Part shown: piece after piece, positions 7,984 to 16,241 of the stretch
Position numbering within the stretch: the first letter of the stretch is position 1
How the letters are laid out: every line of letters begins with the position of its first letter
NCBI GenBank assembly: GCA_903919125.1
Contig: CAIXGS010000040.1
Span: forward strand, 1 to 37,372
Reading direction: 5' to 3'
DNA length: 37,372 bases
Source: an uncultured Spartobacteria bacterium
Lineage (GTDB): Bacteria > Verrucomicrobiota > Verrucomicrobiia > Chthoniobacterales > Chthoniobacteraceae
Program-made: the position numbers and the translations under genes
The notes under the pieces: generated by a model
Database searches by the model: none
What the model saw: the letters and a program-made list of their open reading frames with translations, nothing else
Told to the model about the DNA's origin: nothing

Positions 7984-9165
7984 ATGAACCTCCCCCGCAT
8001 TTGTCTAATCCTATCCTTCGCAGCGCTTTCAACCTACCCCGCTCCAGCGTGGGCGGATGCTGTTTCGCGACAGATGGAGCAGTTTGTCGAGAAGGGTGTG
8101 GTTTCCGGCGCCGTAACTCTTGTGGCTTCAAAATCGGGCATTGTCCATTGGGAGGCGGTGGGCAAAAGCGACCTCGCCTCGGGGCGCTCCATGAAAAAGG
8201 ACGATCTATTTTGGATCGCCTCCATGACCAAGCCCATGACGGCCATCTGCGTGCTCATGCTTCAAGAGGAAGGAAAACTCGCCATCGATGACCCCGTGGA
8301 GAAGCATTTACCAGAATTCAAAAACCAATGGATGATCGAGCAAAAGGAGGCCAATAAACTCACGCTTATCCGCCCCAAACGGCCTGTCACAGTGCGAGAT
8401 CTTCTGATGCACACCGGCGGGTTGGGCGATGTGAAATCCCCCAGGGTCACCTCCACGCTCGCAGAGCTCGCCATGGGCTACGCCAGAGAAGCGCTCCAGT
8501 TTGAGCCCGGCTCGCAGTGGCGCTATTCCAATGCCGGCATCAACACGCTGGGACGGATCGTTGAAGTAGTGAGCGGGAAGGACTTTGCGTCTTTCATTCA
8601 AGAGCGAATATTCGACCCATTGCAGATGCGGGACACGACGTTCTGGCCGACTGAGGAACAGAGCAAGCGGATCGCAAAAAGTTATAAGCTCAACAAAGAA
8701 AACGGCAAACTCGATGAAACTGTCGTGTACTTTACCGAGGGGCCGCTTACGGATCGCCGTAGAACTCCTTTCCCAGCTGGCGGCCTGTACTCTAGCGCGA
8801 AGGACGTTGCGCGTGTTTACCAGATGATGCTCAACGGCGGGGCGCTGGAGGGAAAACGCCTGCTCAAGCCCGAGACGGTCACCCTGATGACGACCACACA
8901 GAGCGGCGACATCAAGACGGGCTTCGTAGATGGGATGAGTTGGGGACTCGGCTTTCAGGTGGTTCGCGAGCCACAAGGCGTCACTGCGGCGCTGTCCAAG
9001 GGAACATTCGGCCACGGGGGTGCGTTTGCCACCCAGAGCTGGGGCGATCCGCAAAAAGGACTCGCCTACGTGCTGCTTATTCAGCGGGCAGGGTTGCCGA
9101 ATGGCGATGACTCGGAAATCCGTGGGGAGTTTCAGAAAGTGGCGGCGGAATTGGCTCCCAAATAA
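7984..9165 (+). CDS. Exported serine hydrolase of the beta-lactamase class C/esterase family
   Basis: This encodes 393 residues. The signal peptide is MNLPRICLILSFAALSTYPA with cleavage after PAWA (residue 24). The mature part has the three class C beta-lactamase/DD-peptidase motifs: SMTK at 80-83 (nucleophile Ser80, general base Lys83), YSN at 181-183, and HGG at 344-346 in the position of the KTG box. HGG rather than KTG is typical of the esterase/EstB-like and uncharacterised 'serine hydrolase' members rather than true AmpC. It probably acts in the periplasm on an ester or peptide substrate; actual beta-lactam resistance is not implied. It lies 45 bp after fabD and is convergent with radC. 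Confidence 0.9.
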   Translation: MNLPRICLILSFAALSTYPAPAWADAVSRQMEQFVEKGVVSGAVTLVASKSGIVHWEAVGKSDLASGRSMKKDDLFWIASMTKPMTAICVLMLQEEGKLAIDDPVEKHLPEFKNQWMIEQKEANKLTLIRPKRPVTVRDLLMHTGGLGDVKSPRVTSTLAELAMGYAREALQFEPGSQWRYSNAGINTLGRIVEVVSGKDFASFIQERIFDPLQMRDTTFWPTEEQSKRIAKSYKLNKENGKLDETVVYFTEGPLTDRRRTPFPAGGLYSSAKDVARVYQMMLNGGALEGKRLLKPETVTLMTTTQSGDIKTGFVDGMSWGLGFQVVREPQGVTAALSKGTFGHGGAFATQSWGDPQKGLAYVLLIQRAGLPNGDDSEIRGEFQKVAAELAPK

Positions 9166-9256
9166 TCAGGGCGGAATCCATGGGCGCAATGTGGGCCCGC
9201 AGTTCAACCGTCTCGCTGAGCGCTGGGGCGTTCCAGTTTCGCCCACGCCGCAGAGC

Positions 9257-9283
9257 CTTCAAATCAAACCGGTTTGTTTGAAG
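9257..9283. repeat. Near-perfect 27-nt inverted repeat at the radC stop codon
   Basis: CTTCAAATCAAACC at 9257-9270 is followed directly by GGTTTGTTTGAAG at 9271-9283. The arms pair completely apart from one bulged base and there is no spacer. The radC stop lies inside the left arm (9259-9261). No T-run follows on either side, so it is not a standard intrinsic terminator, but it sits between two convergent genes. Confidence 0.6.
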
Positions 9284-9981
9284 GAGAACCAAGGAGCGCG
9301 CCCGTTGTCGGCGGTGCCTAGGATGACGTGATCAAGGAGTTGCACTTGTAGGAGGCGAGCAGCCTCCGAGAGGCGCGTGGTCAGGCGACGGTCCGCCTCG
9401 CTGGGAGCAGGATCGCCCGACGGATGGTTGTGCACCAAGATAAACGCGTAGGCGGCCGCAGTGAAGACGGGGGAAAAGATGTCGCGCGGATGAGCAATAC
9501 TTTCATTCACAGTTCCCTTGGAGATTTCCTCCACACGCATCAGTTGGTACCGCGTATCGAGAAGCACGACCCGTAGGGATTCCTTGGTAAGGGCGCGCAT
9601 TTCCAAGCCCAGAAGTTGAAAGACTCGCTCTGGGGAATCGATGCGTTCTCTGCGGACACTCTCCACACTCAAGCGGGCGGCGAGCCCGAAAGCAGCGATA
9701 AGTTGCAGGGCGCGAGTCTGGCCGACGCCCTTGATTTTAGAAAGCTCATCGGCAGAACAGCGACTCAAACCACCAAGCGAGCCGTAGCGTTTCAGCAATT
9801 GTTGACCCAGCTCCAACGCGTTGGCTCCCAGCACCCCCGAACGCAATAAAATGGAGAGCAATTCGCTATCGCTCAAAGCCCCGTGGCCGTTCGCGAACAG
9901 CTTTTCCCCTGGTTGCGCCTCCCCGCCCCCCGCCCCGTTGATTGTGCCAATCCCCACACTCTTAAAATCGGCCCCCACCAA
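9259..9981 (-). CDS. radC: RadC/JAB-domain DNA repair-type protein
   Basis: This encodes 240 residues. The N-terminal part has EKLFANGHGALSDSELLSIL, matching the conserved start of RadC proteins, then a helix-hairpin-helix (IKGVGQTRALQLIAAFG). The C-terminal JAB/MPN domain carries the metal-binding JAMM set: Glu within the VEEISKGTVNES region, then HPRDIF and HNHPSGDPAPSEAD. The family is widespread, but its role in DNA repair is not firmly established. The usual PRE[KR]L motif is PGEKL here. The start is a TTG at 9981; a GTG at 9978 or further inside is possible, as no ATG is available before the conserved core. It lies 108 bp downstream of the metallopeptidase gene on the same strand, separated from it by a hairpin. 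Confidence 0.92.
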   Translation of the reverse strand: MVGADFKSVGIGTINGAGGGEAQPGEKLFANGHGALSDSELLSILLRSGVLGANALELGQQLLKRYGSLGGLSRCSADELSKIKGVGQTRALQLIAAFGLAARLSVESVRRERIDSPERVFQLLGLEMRALTKESLRVVLLDTRYQLMRVEEISKGTVNESIAHPRDIFSPVFTAAAYAFILVHNHPSGDPAPSEADRRLTTRLSEAARLLQVQLLDHVILGTADNGRAPWFSFKQTGLI

Positions 9982-10029
9982 TTCTAAATGTTTGGGATAA
10001 TGAAAAATCGGCAGCCGTACACAGCAAAA

Positions 10030-10059
10030 CGCCCGGAAACGACGGAGCGTCCCCGGGCG
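10030..10059 (-). terminator. Probable intrinsic terminator of the metallopeptidase gene
   Basis: CGCCCGG (10030-10036) pairs with CCGGGCG (10053-10059). Inside, GACG (10041-10044) pairs with CGTC (10048-10051), making a long GC-rich hairpin. Read on the minus strand it lies 30 bp after the stop at 10090 and is followed by GTTTTGC, a short T-run. It separates this gene from radC. Confidence 0.55.
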
Positions 10060-10089
10060 ACTGCGAATATTCTGACTAAATCAGGATAT

Positions 10090-13000
10090 TTATTTAGTGG
10101 TCGTCGTCACCGTGCCTGTCTTCAACGTGCCGGTCGTCGTTAGCGTTCCGGTGTTGGTCAACGTCCCAGTCGTCGTCAACGTCCCTGTCTTCAACGTACC
10201 AGTCGTCGTTAACGTTCCAGTGTTCGTCAACGTCCCAGTCGTAATCACCGTCCCCGTCTTCAACGTACCGGTCGTCGTTAGCGTTCCGGTGTTGGTCAAC
10301 GTCCCAGTCGCAATCACCGTCCCCGTCTTCAACGTCCCAGTGGTCGTCAACGTCCCAGTCGTAATCACCGTCCCCGTCTTCACTACTGGCACAGTGATCA
10401 CCGGAGGGGCAGTGACATTCACTTTCACTGCATTGGATTTTTTCGATCCGAACCCGTTGTAGACGGTCACGGAATACGATCCTGCCGAAGTAGTTGTAAT
10501 CTTATCTTTCTGGAATGTAGGCGAGGAAGACGAGGATTGTACCACCCCATCCTTGGCCCATTGATACGTCAACGGATCAGTTCCCCCAGCGGCCACAGTG
10601 AGTACGAGCGTGTCGCCAACTTTCAAACCATCGGGTGCCACAGGTTGCTGGGTGATGACTGGAACCGAACCGATAATCACCTTTGAACGGCTACAGGAGA
10701 CTGTTCCGTAGCTGTTCGTGGCCTCCATCCAATAAGAACCCGTGTCAGCGCCGGACGCTCTCAACACCGTGAGAACGCCGGTGTTCGCTCCGGAAATCTG
10801 ACTCCCAGAGGACGATGTTCCATCTTTAAGGGTGACGCCGTCCTTGAACCAAGCCACAGAATCCGCACCATCCACCTTCGCTTGCAACACAAAGGCCGAC
10901 GCAGTCGTGGAATGTGTCAAGGTATTGCTCACCACCACTGCTGGAGGCTGGTTCACGATCACCGGTGGCAACCCAAAAGAGTCCACGTACATCCACACAC
11001 GATCGCGGCCGGCGCTCAGACTTCCATCTTTAGAATACGTGAATTCAAACGCAGGGAACGTCCCGGTTGCCACACGCACCGTCTGCTTCACCCAATCAGT
11101 CGCGCCACTCAGTTGCACGGGACGGCCCGTCACAAAATCGTTCACCAGAGCACCGCCTACTCGTAATTTCACGGTGTCTTGATCGGCCTCCGTGGACGCC
11201 TTCCACCAGAAGGAAAACAAGTAATACGCAGAGGCTCGCTTGGGATCGCCGTTATAGAACGAAGTGAACCGTAAGGCGGAGGAGCCCCCGTTCACAATAG
11301 CGCCGCTCTCGGCCACTGCGCGCACCACGCCGTCGGCTCCGATTCTCATCTCCCCAGTCCAAGGAGAGGTGGTGCTGTTGCTGACGTTATAAACCCGGCC
11401 GTTTCCTCCAAGCGCATTGACAACAGGTGCCGACACATCGGAAACCGTCACATTGAAGGTTGCATCGACGGAACCAAATTCATTGGCAGCATTAAGAACG
11501 AAACTGACGGGGCCGTCGGTATCGTCTGTAGGCGTGCCGGTGATCACCTTTTTGGCCAAGTCAAGCGTCAGCCCTTCTGGCAGGCTCCCATCCTTGAGAC
11601 TCAGAGTGCTTGAAGCCGTCACGCCGATTGGGAAATTTAACCTCTTGCCCATCACTCCCGCAAAATCGCGCGTTGAGCCAAACATGGGCTCATTAGTAAT
11701 GCCGCTCGCGCTCCCCGAAAGCACATAGCCACCCAGAGAACCGTATTCAGAGTAACCGGTGGAATATCCGGCTGCAGGTTTGGGCCCAGTTCCGGCCGAT
11801 CGTACCGCGAGCACATAGGTTCCTTCGGTCAGAGTCACATTCACCGCGGCACTCAAGGCATCGGGCAGACTGGAAGCGGCTACCGTCGCCCCGCTGCCGT
11901 CGGTCAAGGTGAGCTGAATATCCACATTCGAGCTCACATTAGCTGGGCGCGCGGATGCGGTGAATGTGCCGCCCTTCGTCTGAAAAGTGAACGTGTCAGG
12001 CACCGTTGCACGCTGCAACAGACCATTGACCATGAAACTCCCAGACGTAGTGGAGGCCGGCAAAATGGCGTTTGGTGAACCATTGCTAACGTAACCAAAT
12101 CCGTTTGTATCGGACGCAATAACTGCCACATCGTCCTGAGTGTTATTTGCCCTCGCGTACTCACCTTTGCTCCACTGCGAGACGCTGACGCTAAAAGGTG
12201 CGCCCATGATCGGCCCCCAACTCGTGGGGACATTCATCCCGCCGCCGTGACCATAAAAATACGTTTGCCCAGCCACAGTCGCTCCGGCCGCATCTTTTGT
12301 CGCGGCCAAACCGTCATGGCCCAGTCCTAAAGTATGACCTATTTCATGGGAGATCGTTTCCGCGCAAACTTTCGTCCCTCCATTAAACACCCAGCAAACA
12401 GTGTCCGACTTGTAACCTTTTCCAGCGGAAGCCCAAGCCCCGATGAAGGCCACCCCACCGCTCCCTGGCATAGCGGTGTTGGTCGGCGTCACCACCGCGC
12501 GCATGCGCAAACCGACAGGAGTGGCTGCGTACAAATCGCGATCCGTGGTGATGGTAATATCAAATGGGGCATAGTCTTCCGCAACGGCTTTCACAATGGA
12601 AGTGATGGAGGCCGCTGTTTCCTTGGAGGGTGCTGCCACAATCGTCTTACCCCCATTCCAGCTAGGATCCGTGATGCTTGCGCCCGCAAAATCCACAAAA
12701 ATGACCCCCTTGGATCCGGGCCGGGTATTGAGCAAAGGAACGTCCGTGCGCACCACTGGCGCGACTGTCGTGACAGTTCCAGTGGTCAAAGAGCCGGAAT
12801 CAATTGCAGCAATTCCAGACTCGGGAGCCGCCGCAAACTCTTTCCCCGAGCAGACCACTGAGTCTAAGCGTCGCTCCACCAGTAAGAGTTCGTCATGGTC
12901 CTGCACAATTCGATAAGCCACGCGCAAAGTTGGACGCAAAATCACTCCGGCAACTTCGTCTATGCTGGAGGCTAACTGGAAAGTTCCAGTCAGATCCGTG

Positions 13001-13494
13001 AGCTCACCCGCGATTCGCACCCAACCGTTATCTGGCATCACAAGGTTCACAAAGCCTTCCACCAAGTCTCCCGAAGCTGTGGGCAAAACAATCCTGTCCC
13101 CAGTCTTCACGGCGGACCATTGGCGGGCAGCAGCGGCCTCCAGTTTGACTATGCGACCCTTATCTGAGTCGGAATTCAATCCAGTCTTGGCTCGCAACGG
13201 CGCACCAATTGGCGCTGCCTGCACTGATAAAAGCCGAGGAAGTGAGTCCAGTGGGTCCACATTTGCAGGGCTACTCGCGGCCTGAGGCTTCCCAACGCCT
13301 CCTGACTGCGCGCCAAAATTACCTAAAGAAGGCGTCCCATCCAACGTTACCGCCGTTGACGCCTCGACTTTTGGCGCGGGCACACCCGCTCCTCCGCCCT
13401 GCAACGCGAGGTAACCCGCGCTGCCGACTAAAACAACGGTTGCACAAGCAACTGCCGTTATCTTCCAACTCACATGATGTTCGTGGTGTTTCAT
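10090..13494 (-). CDS. Exported multidomain zinc metallopeptidase with Ig-like domains and a Thr-Gly-Thr repeat tail
   Basis: This encodes 1134 residues. A basic, His-rich start and one hydrophobic segment (about 11-31) form a signal peptide or N-terminal anchor. The peptidase domain spans about 260-470. It has GVIFVDFAG (263-271), VAEDYAPFDITITTD (304-318) and the metzincin zinc motif HEIGHTLGLGHD (383-394: His383, Glu384, His387, His393), with a likely Met-turn IMG around Met430. Then follow a pre-peptidase-C-like beta domain (about 487-595), a putative-Ig (He_PIG-type) domain (about 605-684), a lectin/CBM-like beta region (690-845) and two Ig-like domains (849-940 and 944-1027, each with a central Trp and a D/SxGxY motif). 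Residues 1039-1134 are pure Thr-Gly-Thr repeats. It probably degrades protein outside the inner membrane; the substrate is unknown. No C-terminal sorting signal such as PEP-CTERM is seen. Confidence 0.88.
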   Translation of the reverse strand: MKHHEHHVSWKITAVACATVVLVGSAGYLALQGGGAGVPAPKVEASTAVTLDGTPSLGNFGAQSGGVGKPQAASSPANVDPLDSLPRLLSVQAAPIGAPLRAKTGLNSDSDKGRIVKLEAAAARQWSAVKTGDRIVLPTASGDLVEGFVNLVMPDNGWVRIAGELTDLTGTFQLASSIDEVAGVILRPTLRVAYRIVQDHDELLLVERRLDSVVCSGKEFAAAPESGIAAIDSGSLTTGTVTTVAPVVRTDVPLLNTRPGSKGVIFVDFAGASITDPSWNGGKTIVAAPSKETAASITSIVKAVAEDYAPFDITITTDRDLYAATPVGLRMRAVVTPTNTAMPGSGGVAFIGAWASAGKGYKSDTVCWVFNGGTKVCAETISHEIGHTLGLGHDGLAATKDAAGATVAGQTYFYGHGGGMNVPTSWGPIMGAPFSVSVSQWSKGEYARANNTQDDVAVIASDTNGFGYVSNGSPNAILPASTTSGSFMVNGLLQRATVPDTFTFQTKGGTFTASARPANVSSNVDIQLTLTDGSGATVAASSLPDALSAAVNVTLTEGTYVLAVRSAGTGPKPAAGYSTGYSEYGSLGGYVLSGSASGITNEPMFGSTRDFAGVMGKRLNFPIGVTASSTLSLKDGSLPEGLTLDLAKKVITGTPTDDTDGPVSFVLNAANEFGSVDATFNVTVSDVSAPVVNALGGNGRVYNVSNSTTSPWTGEMRIGADGVVRAVAESGAIVNGGSSALRFTSFYNGDPKRASAYYLFSFWWKASTEADQDTVKLRVGGALVNDFVTGRPVQLSGATDWVKQTVRVATGTFPAFEFTYSKDGSLSAGRDRVWMYVDSFGLPPVIVNQPPAVVVSNTLTHSTTASAFVLQAKVDGADSVAWFKDGVTLKDGTSSSGSQISGANTGVLTVLRASGADTGSYWMEATNSYGTVSCSRSKVIIGSVPVITQQPVAPDGLKVGDTLVLTVAAGGTDPLTYQWAKDGVVQSSSSSPTFQKDKITTTSAGSYSVTVYNGFGSKKSNAVKVNVTAPPVITVPVVKTGTVITTGTLTTTGTLKTGTVIATGTLTNTGTLTTTGTLKTGTVITTGTLTNTGTLTTTGTLKTGTLTTTGTLTNTGTLTTTGTLKTGTVTTTTK
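10093..10380 (-). repeat. Thr-Gly-Thr repeat array, 69-bp period
   Basis: The last 96 codons of the peptidase gene consist of TGTLTT, TGTLK, TGTVI[T/A] and TGTLTN hexa/pentapeptides. Four of these make a 23-residue (69-bp) block, repeated about four times, the third with TGTLTT in place of TGTVI[T/A]. The array ends in TGTVTTTTK. The copies are nearly identical at the DNA level, which suggests recent expansion or gene conversion. Confidence 0.85.
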
Positions 13495-13958
13495 TTTCTG
13501 GGGGTTCTGATGAGATATAACGCAATCAGCAAGTCACTCATCTAGCATCAGCCAAGCCAAGGTGAGTTATCCTCAAAAAAATTCTAATAAAAGATGAACT
13601 CACTGAGTAAACGTAAGTTTCGCCTTTGCCTATAGGCACAAAACCTCGCCCGCACCCTTGTCGAGATGCCTCAGAAATGCGAACCCCACCACGTACAACT
13701 ACTTCATTTATTAAAAAGCCGCTCAAAAGTGAGTCAACCAGACCCTGACACACATTCATCTACTGCTTCTGCGTCAAAAGACACGGTCCAACCCGCTGAG
13801 AGTTGGCATTTCCCAAGGAGTGTGAGACAAACATTTGTCGTGCTCACCGAACTCGTCGTTCGGGTCGAGGTAACCATGCGTCAGACTCCGCTTTACTTTT
13901 CCCTGATTTTCCCCTGCCGAGCCTGTATTTCAGGCTTCTTCCTCTCCCTCCCAAGCTT
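13495..13958. other. Divergent intergenic region between the metallopeptidase and the MFS transporter
   Basis: These 464 bp contain only short frames without recognisable content. It must hold the promoters of both divergent genes. Visible elements are a 12-bp perfect palindrome, TGCCTATAGGCA, at 13627-13638 and an inverted pair GTGAGTT (13562-13568) / AACTCAC (13598-13604). No confident -35/-10 pair could be picked out. A frame upstream of the MFS start continues to 13803, but it is compositionally unlike the protein and is not included. Confidence 0.5.
13627..13638. promoter_or_regulatory. Perfect 12-bp palindrome, possible operator
   Basis: TGCCTATAGGCA reads the same on both strands and lies in the divergent promoter region, about 130 bp from the peptidase start and 320 bp from the MFS start. 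It is a candidate dimeric regulator site; a single copy of this length could also be chance. Confidence 0.25.
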
Positions 13959-15239
13959 ATGTCCTCCCCAGAATCTGTAACCCAAACGCCCGCTCCTCCT
14001 CCCACGACCCAAACGACGCTTTCAAAGGCCGCGTGGCTGACCTTGATGGCCGCATTTCTTGGCTGGCTGCTGGATGGTTTCGAATTAGGCCTCTTCCCTG
14101 TAGTCGCGCGGCCCGCCCTGCAAAGCCTCTTGGGACCTGGACTGGAAGGCGGCGTTGGACTTTGGATGGGGCGCATCACAGCGGCCTTTCTACTGGGTGC
14201 CGCGCTGGGCGGCATCGTCTTTGGTTGGCTTGGCGACAAAATTGGGCGAGTTAAAGCAATGGCGTGGAGCATTCTATGCTACTCTATTTTCAGTGGCGCG
14301 GGCTATTTCGCAGAAGCGCCGTGGCACCTCGCTCTGTTCCGCTTCATCGCAGCGCTCGGCATGGGCGGAGAATGGGCGCTGGGCGTGGCGCTTGTCATGG
14401 AAACGTGGCCGGATAAACACCGCCCCTGGCTCGCAGCGGCAATCGGCGCAGCAGCCAACCTCGGCATGGCTCTTGTGGGCGTTGTGGCGCGCATCTTTGT
14501 CGTCACCTCGGATTCTTGGCGCTGGCTGTTTTTAGTCGGTGCCGCGCCGGCTGTTTTGACCCTGATCATTCGAATTTGGGTGCCTGAATCCGAAAAATGG
14601 AAAGCCTCGACGAAGGACGAATCGAGCGAATCAAAGGTCGCCACCGTGCTGCGCCCTCCTTTGCTAACAGTAACGCTGATAGGCATTTTCCTCTCCGCAG
14701 TCGCACTCATCGGGTCTTGGGGTAGCGTCCAATGGATCCCCGCGTGGGCCGATCAACTCACCGGTGGTACACGACCTGACGCCAAAGCCACGGTGCAAAT
14801 CGTCTCCTCTCTCGGAGCCGCTCTTGGCGCAATACTTGGCCCCGTGTTTCTCGCACGTCTTTCACGCCGACTCGCCTACGGAATTTTGAGCGCTCTGGCT
14901 CTCACTTTTAGCGTGTGGCTATTTCGGTTTCCAGCGGAATGGGGCACTCTGTTTTTGGTGAAAACCGGCCTCATCGCGGTCACGACGGCCTCGTTCTACG
15001 GTTTTTTCCCGCTCTATTTTCCAGAGCTTTTCCCCACAAGCGTCCGAGCGACGGGACAAGGTATCTGTTACAATTTCGGCCGCATTATCGCCGCGTTTGG
15101 GGCACTCGGTAGCGGGCAACTTGTCGCGCAACTAGGCGGTTACGCCCAGATGGGCGCCGTGGTCACTTTAGTTTACGTGCTGGGCATCGCACTGGCCTTC
15201 ATCGCCCCGGAAACCAAAGGCCGACCCCTTCCAGATTAG
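13959..15239 (+). CDS. MFS transporter, metabolite:proton symporter type
   Basis: This encodes 426 residues from the ATG at 13959; the frame is open further upstream, but the MSSPESV start precedes the first membrane helix by the usual distance. About 12 hydrophobic segments are visible. Family signatures are GWLLDGFELGLFP in helix 1 (acidic Asp39), GWLGDKIGRVKAM in the loop between helices 2 and 3 (89-101, MFS motif A), the GMGGEW segment (134-139) with VMETWPDKHRPW after it, and PELFPTSVRATGQGICYNFGR in the second half. These match the sugar/aromatic-acid/sialate symporter branch. It sits in the inner membrane and probably imports a small organic acid or sugar with protons; the substrate cannot be assigned. 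A hairpin terminator follows. Confidence 0.9.
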   Translation: MSSPESVTQTPAPPPTTQTTLSKAAWLTLMAAFLGWLLDGFELGLFPVVARPALQSLLGPGLEGGVGLWMGRITAAFLLGAALGGIVFGWLGDKIGRVKAMAWSILCYSIFSGAGYFAEAPWHLALFRFIAALGMGGEWALGVALVMETWPDKHRPWLAAAIGAAANLGMALVGVVARIFVVTSDSWRWLFLVGAAPAVLTLIIRIWVPESEKWKASTKDESSESKVATVLRPPLLTVTLIGIFLSAVALIGSWGSVQWIPAWADQLTGGTRPDAKATVQIVSSLGAALGAILGPVFLARLSRRLAYGILSALALTFSVWLFRFPAEWGTLFLVKTGLIAVTTASFYGFFPLYFPELFPTSVRATGQGICYNFGRIIAAFGALGSGQLVAQLGGYAQMGAVVTLVYVLGIALAFIAPETKGRPLPD

Positions 15240-15278
15240 AAGGTGTCCCAGCGCGACGGCTATCTCCGTTCAACCGGA

Positions 15279-15297
15279 GAAGACGTCTGCCGTCTTC
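15279..15297 (+). terminator. Probable intrinsic terminator after the MFS gene
   Basis: GAAGACG (15279-15285), loop TCTGC and CGTCTTC (15291-15297) form a 7-bp stem followed by the pyrimidine-rich CTCGTTCTACTCGTTTT. A second hairpin, TCTCCG/CGGAGA (15263-15280), lies directly before it. Confidence 0.5.
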
Positions 15298-15333
15298 CTC
15301 GTTCTACTCGTTTTCCAAAAAGAGCGACGACCG

Positions 15334-16173
15334 TTAACTTGCGGGACCATCGGCGGCAACGCTCGCGGCCTCCCACGTCTTAAGCTCTGCATCGCGCCCA
15401 GCGATTGTCCGGCGCGCTTTGTCGAGCGCGTACTTTCCAATCACCAGCAGTAGCGGTGGCCGTTCGGCATCCACCGCCTGCAAGATCACATGCGCCGCTA
15501 AATCAGGATCGCCTGGCTGTTTTCCATCAATGCCATCAATGAACTTCGCGAATTTTCCCACGCTCGCTTCATATTCAGGCAAAGCTACTTGTGCCCGATC
15601 TAAAGAACGAGAGATGAAGTCCGTGCGAAACGGTCCCGGCTGCACAATAGTTACCTTCAACCCGAAAGAACGCCCCTCTGCGGCTAACGATTCGCTCATT
15701 CCTTCCAGCGCACACTTCGCCGAGCCGTAAATTCCAAACCCCGCGTAATTCGCAATCGCTGCGGCTGCACTGATATTAAGCACATGCCCCGATCGTGCCG
15801 CTCGGAAATGAGGAAGAGCGCAGCGGATCAGTTCGAGAGGGCCAAAGAAATTGACCTCAAAATTGCGACGAATCTGAGCAGGCGAACATTCTTCAAGCGA
15901 ACCCAGAAGACCATAGCCCGCATTGTTGACTAGAATATCGATCCGCCCGAACACACGGACCGCTTCATCCACAACCTGTTGAATCTGTTTGAAATCAGTG
16001 ACATCTAAAGTTGCGAGATGCGAATTGGCGGGCCAGCGCGCCGCTAAATCCGCCAACGTCGCCACATTGCGAGCCGTCAACACGACGCTATCGCCGCGCC
16101 CAAGAGCAGCCTCGGCCAAAGCCCGACCAAAGCCACTGGAACAACCGGTAATGAGCCAAACCTTTTCTGACAT
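15334..16173 (-). CDS. Short-chain dehydrogenase/reductase
   Basis: This encodes 279 residues of the classical SDR fold. The cofactor motif TGCSSGFG is at 9-16, NNAG at 83-86, and the catalytic Ser135, Tyr149 and Lys153 lie in NISAAAAIANYAGFGIYGSAK. The PGPFRTDF segment follows. The length, about 30 residues beyond the minimal SDR, and the start WLITGCSSGFGRALAEAAL match the oxidoreductase group often annotated simply as SDR family. It is an NAD(P)-dependent dehydrogenase on an unknown alcohol or ketone, in the cytosol. It lies 68 bp downstream of the uncharacterised Pro/Glu-rich gene on the same strand and is convergent with the MFS gene. Confidence 0.93.
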   Translation of the reverse strand: MSEKVWLITGCSSGFGRALAEAALGRGDSVVLTARNVATLADLAARWPANSHLATLDVTDFKQIQQVVDEAVRVFGRIDILVNNAGYGLLGSLEECSPAQIRRNFEVNFFGPLELIRCALPHFRAARSGHVLNISAAAAIANYAGFGIYGSAKCALEGMSESLAAEGRSFGLKVTIVQPGPFRTDFISRSLDRAQVALPEYEASVGKFAKFIDGIDGKQPGDPDLAAHVILQAVDAERPPLLLVIGKYALDKARRTIAGRDAELKTWEAASVAADGPAS

Positions 16174-16241
16174 GCCTCAAATCATTTGGCAAAACCGCGC
16201 AAAACGCACGTTCGAAAATGTCCGCAGAAGCCCACTGCGCG

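Noticed and set aside
7984-9165. True AmpC beta-lactamase
   Set aside because: SMTK and YSN are present but the third box is HGG rather than KTG; the wider serine hydrolase/esterase group fits better.
10097-10462. Plus-strand frame of Val/Pro/Asn repeats
   Set aside because: It is a shadow of the Thr-Gly-Thr tail of the metallopeptidase.
13538-13759. Small minus-strand frame of 73 codons before the peptidase gene
   Set aside because: It has no motif, no ribosome binding site and lies in a promoter region; nothing supports it.
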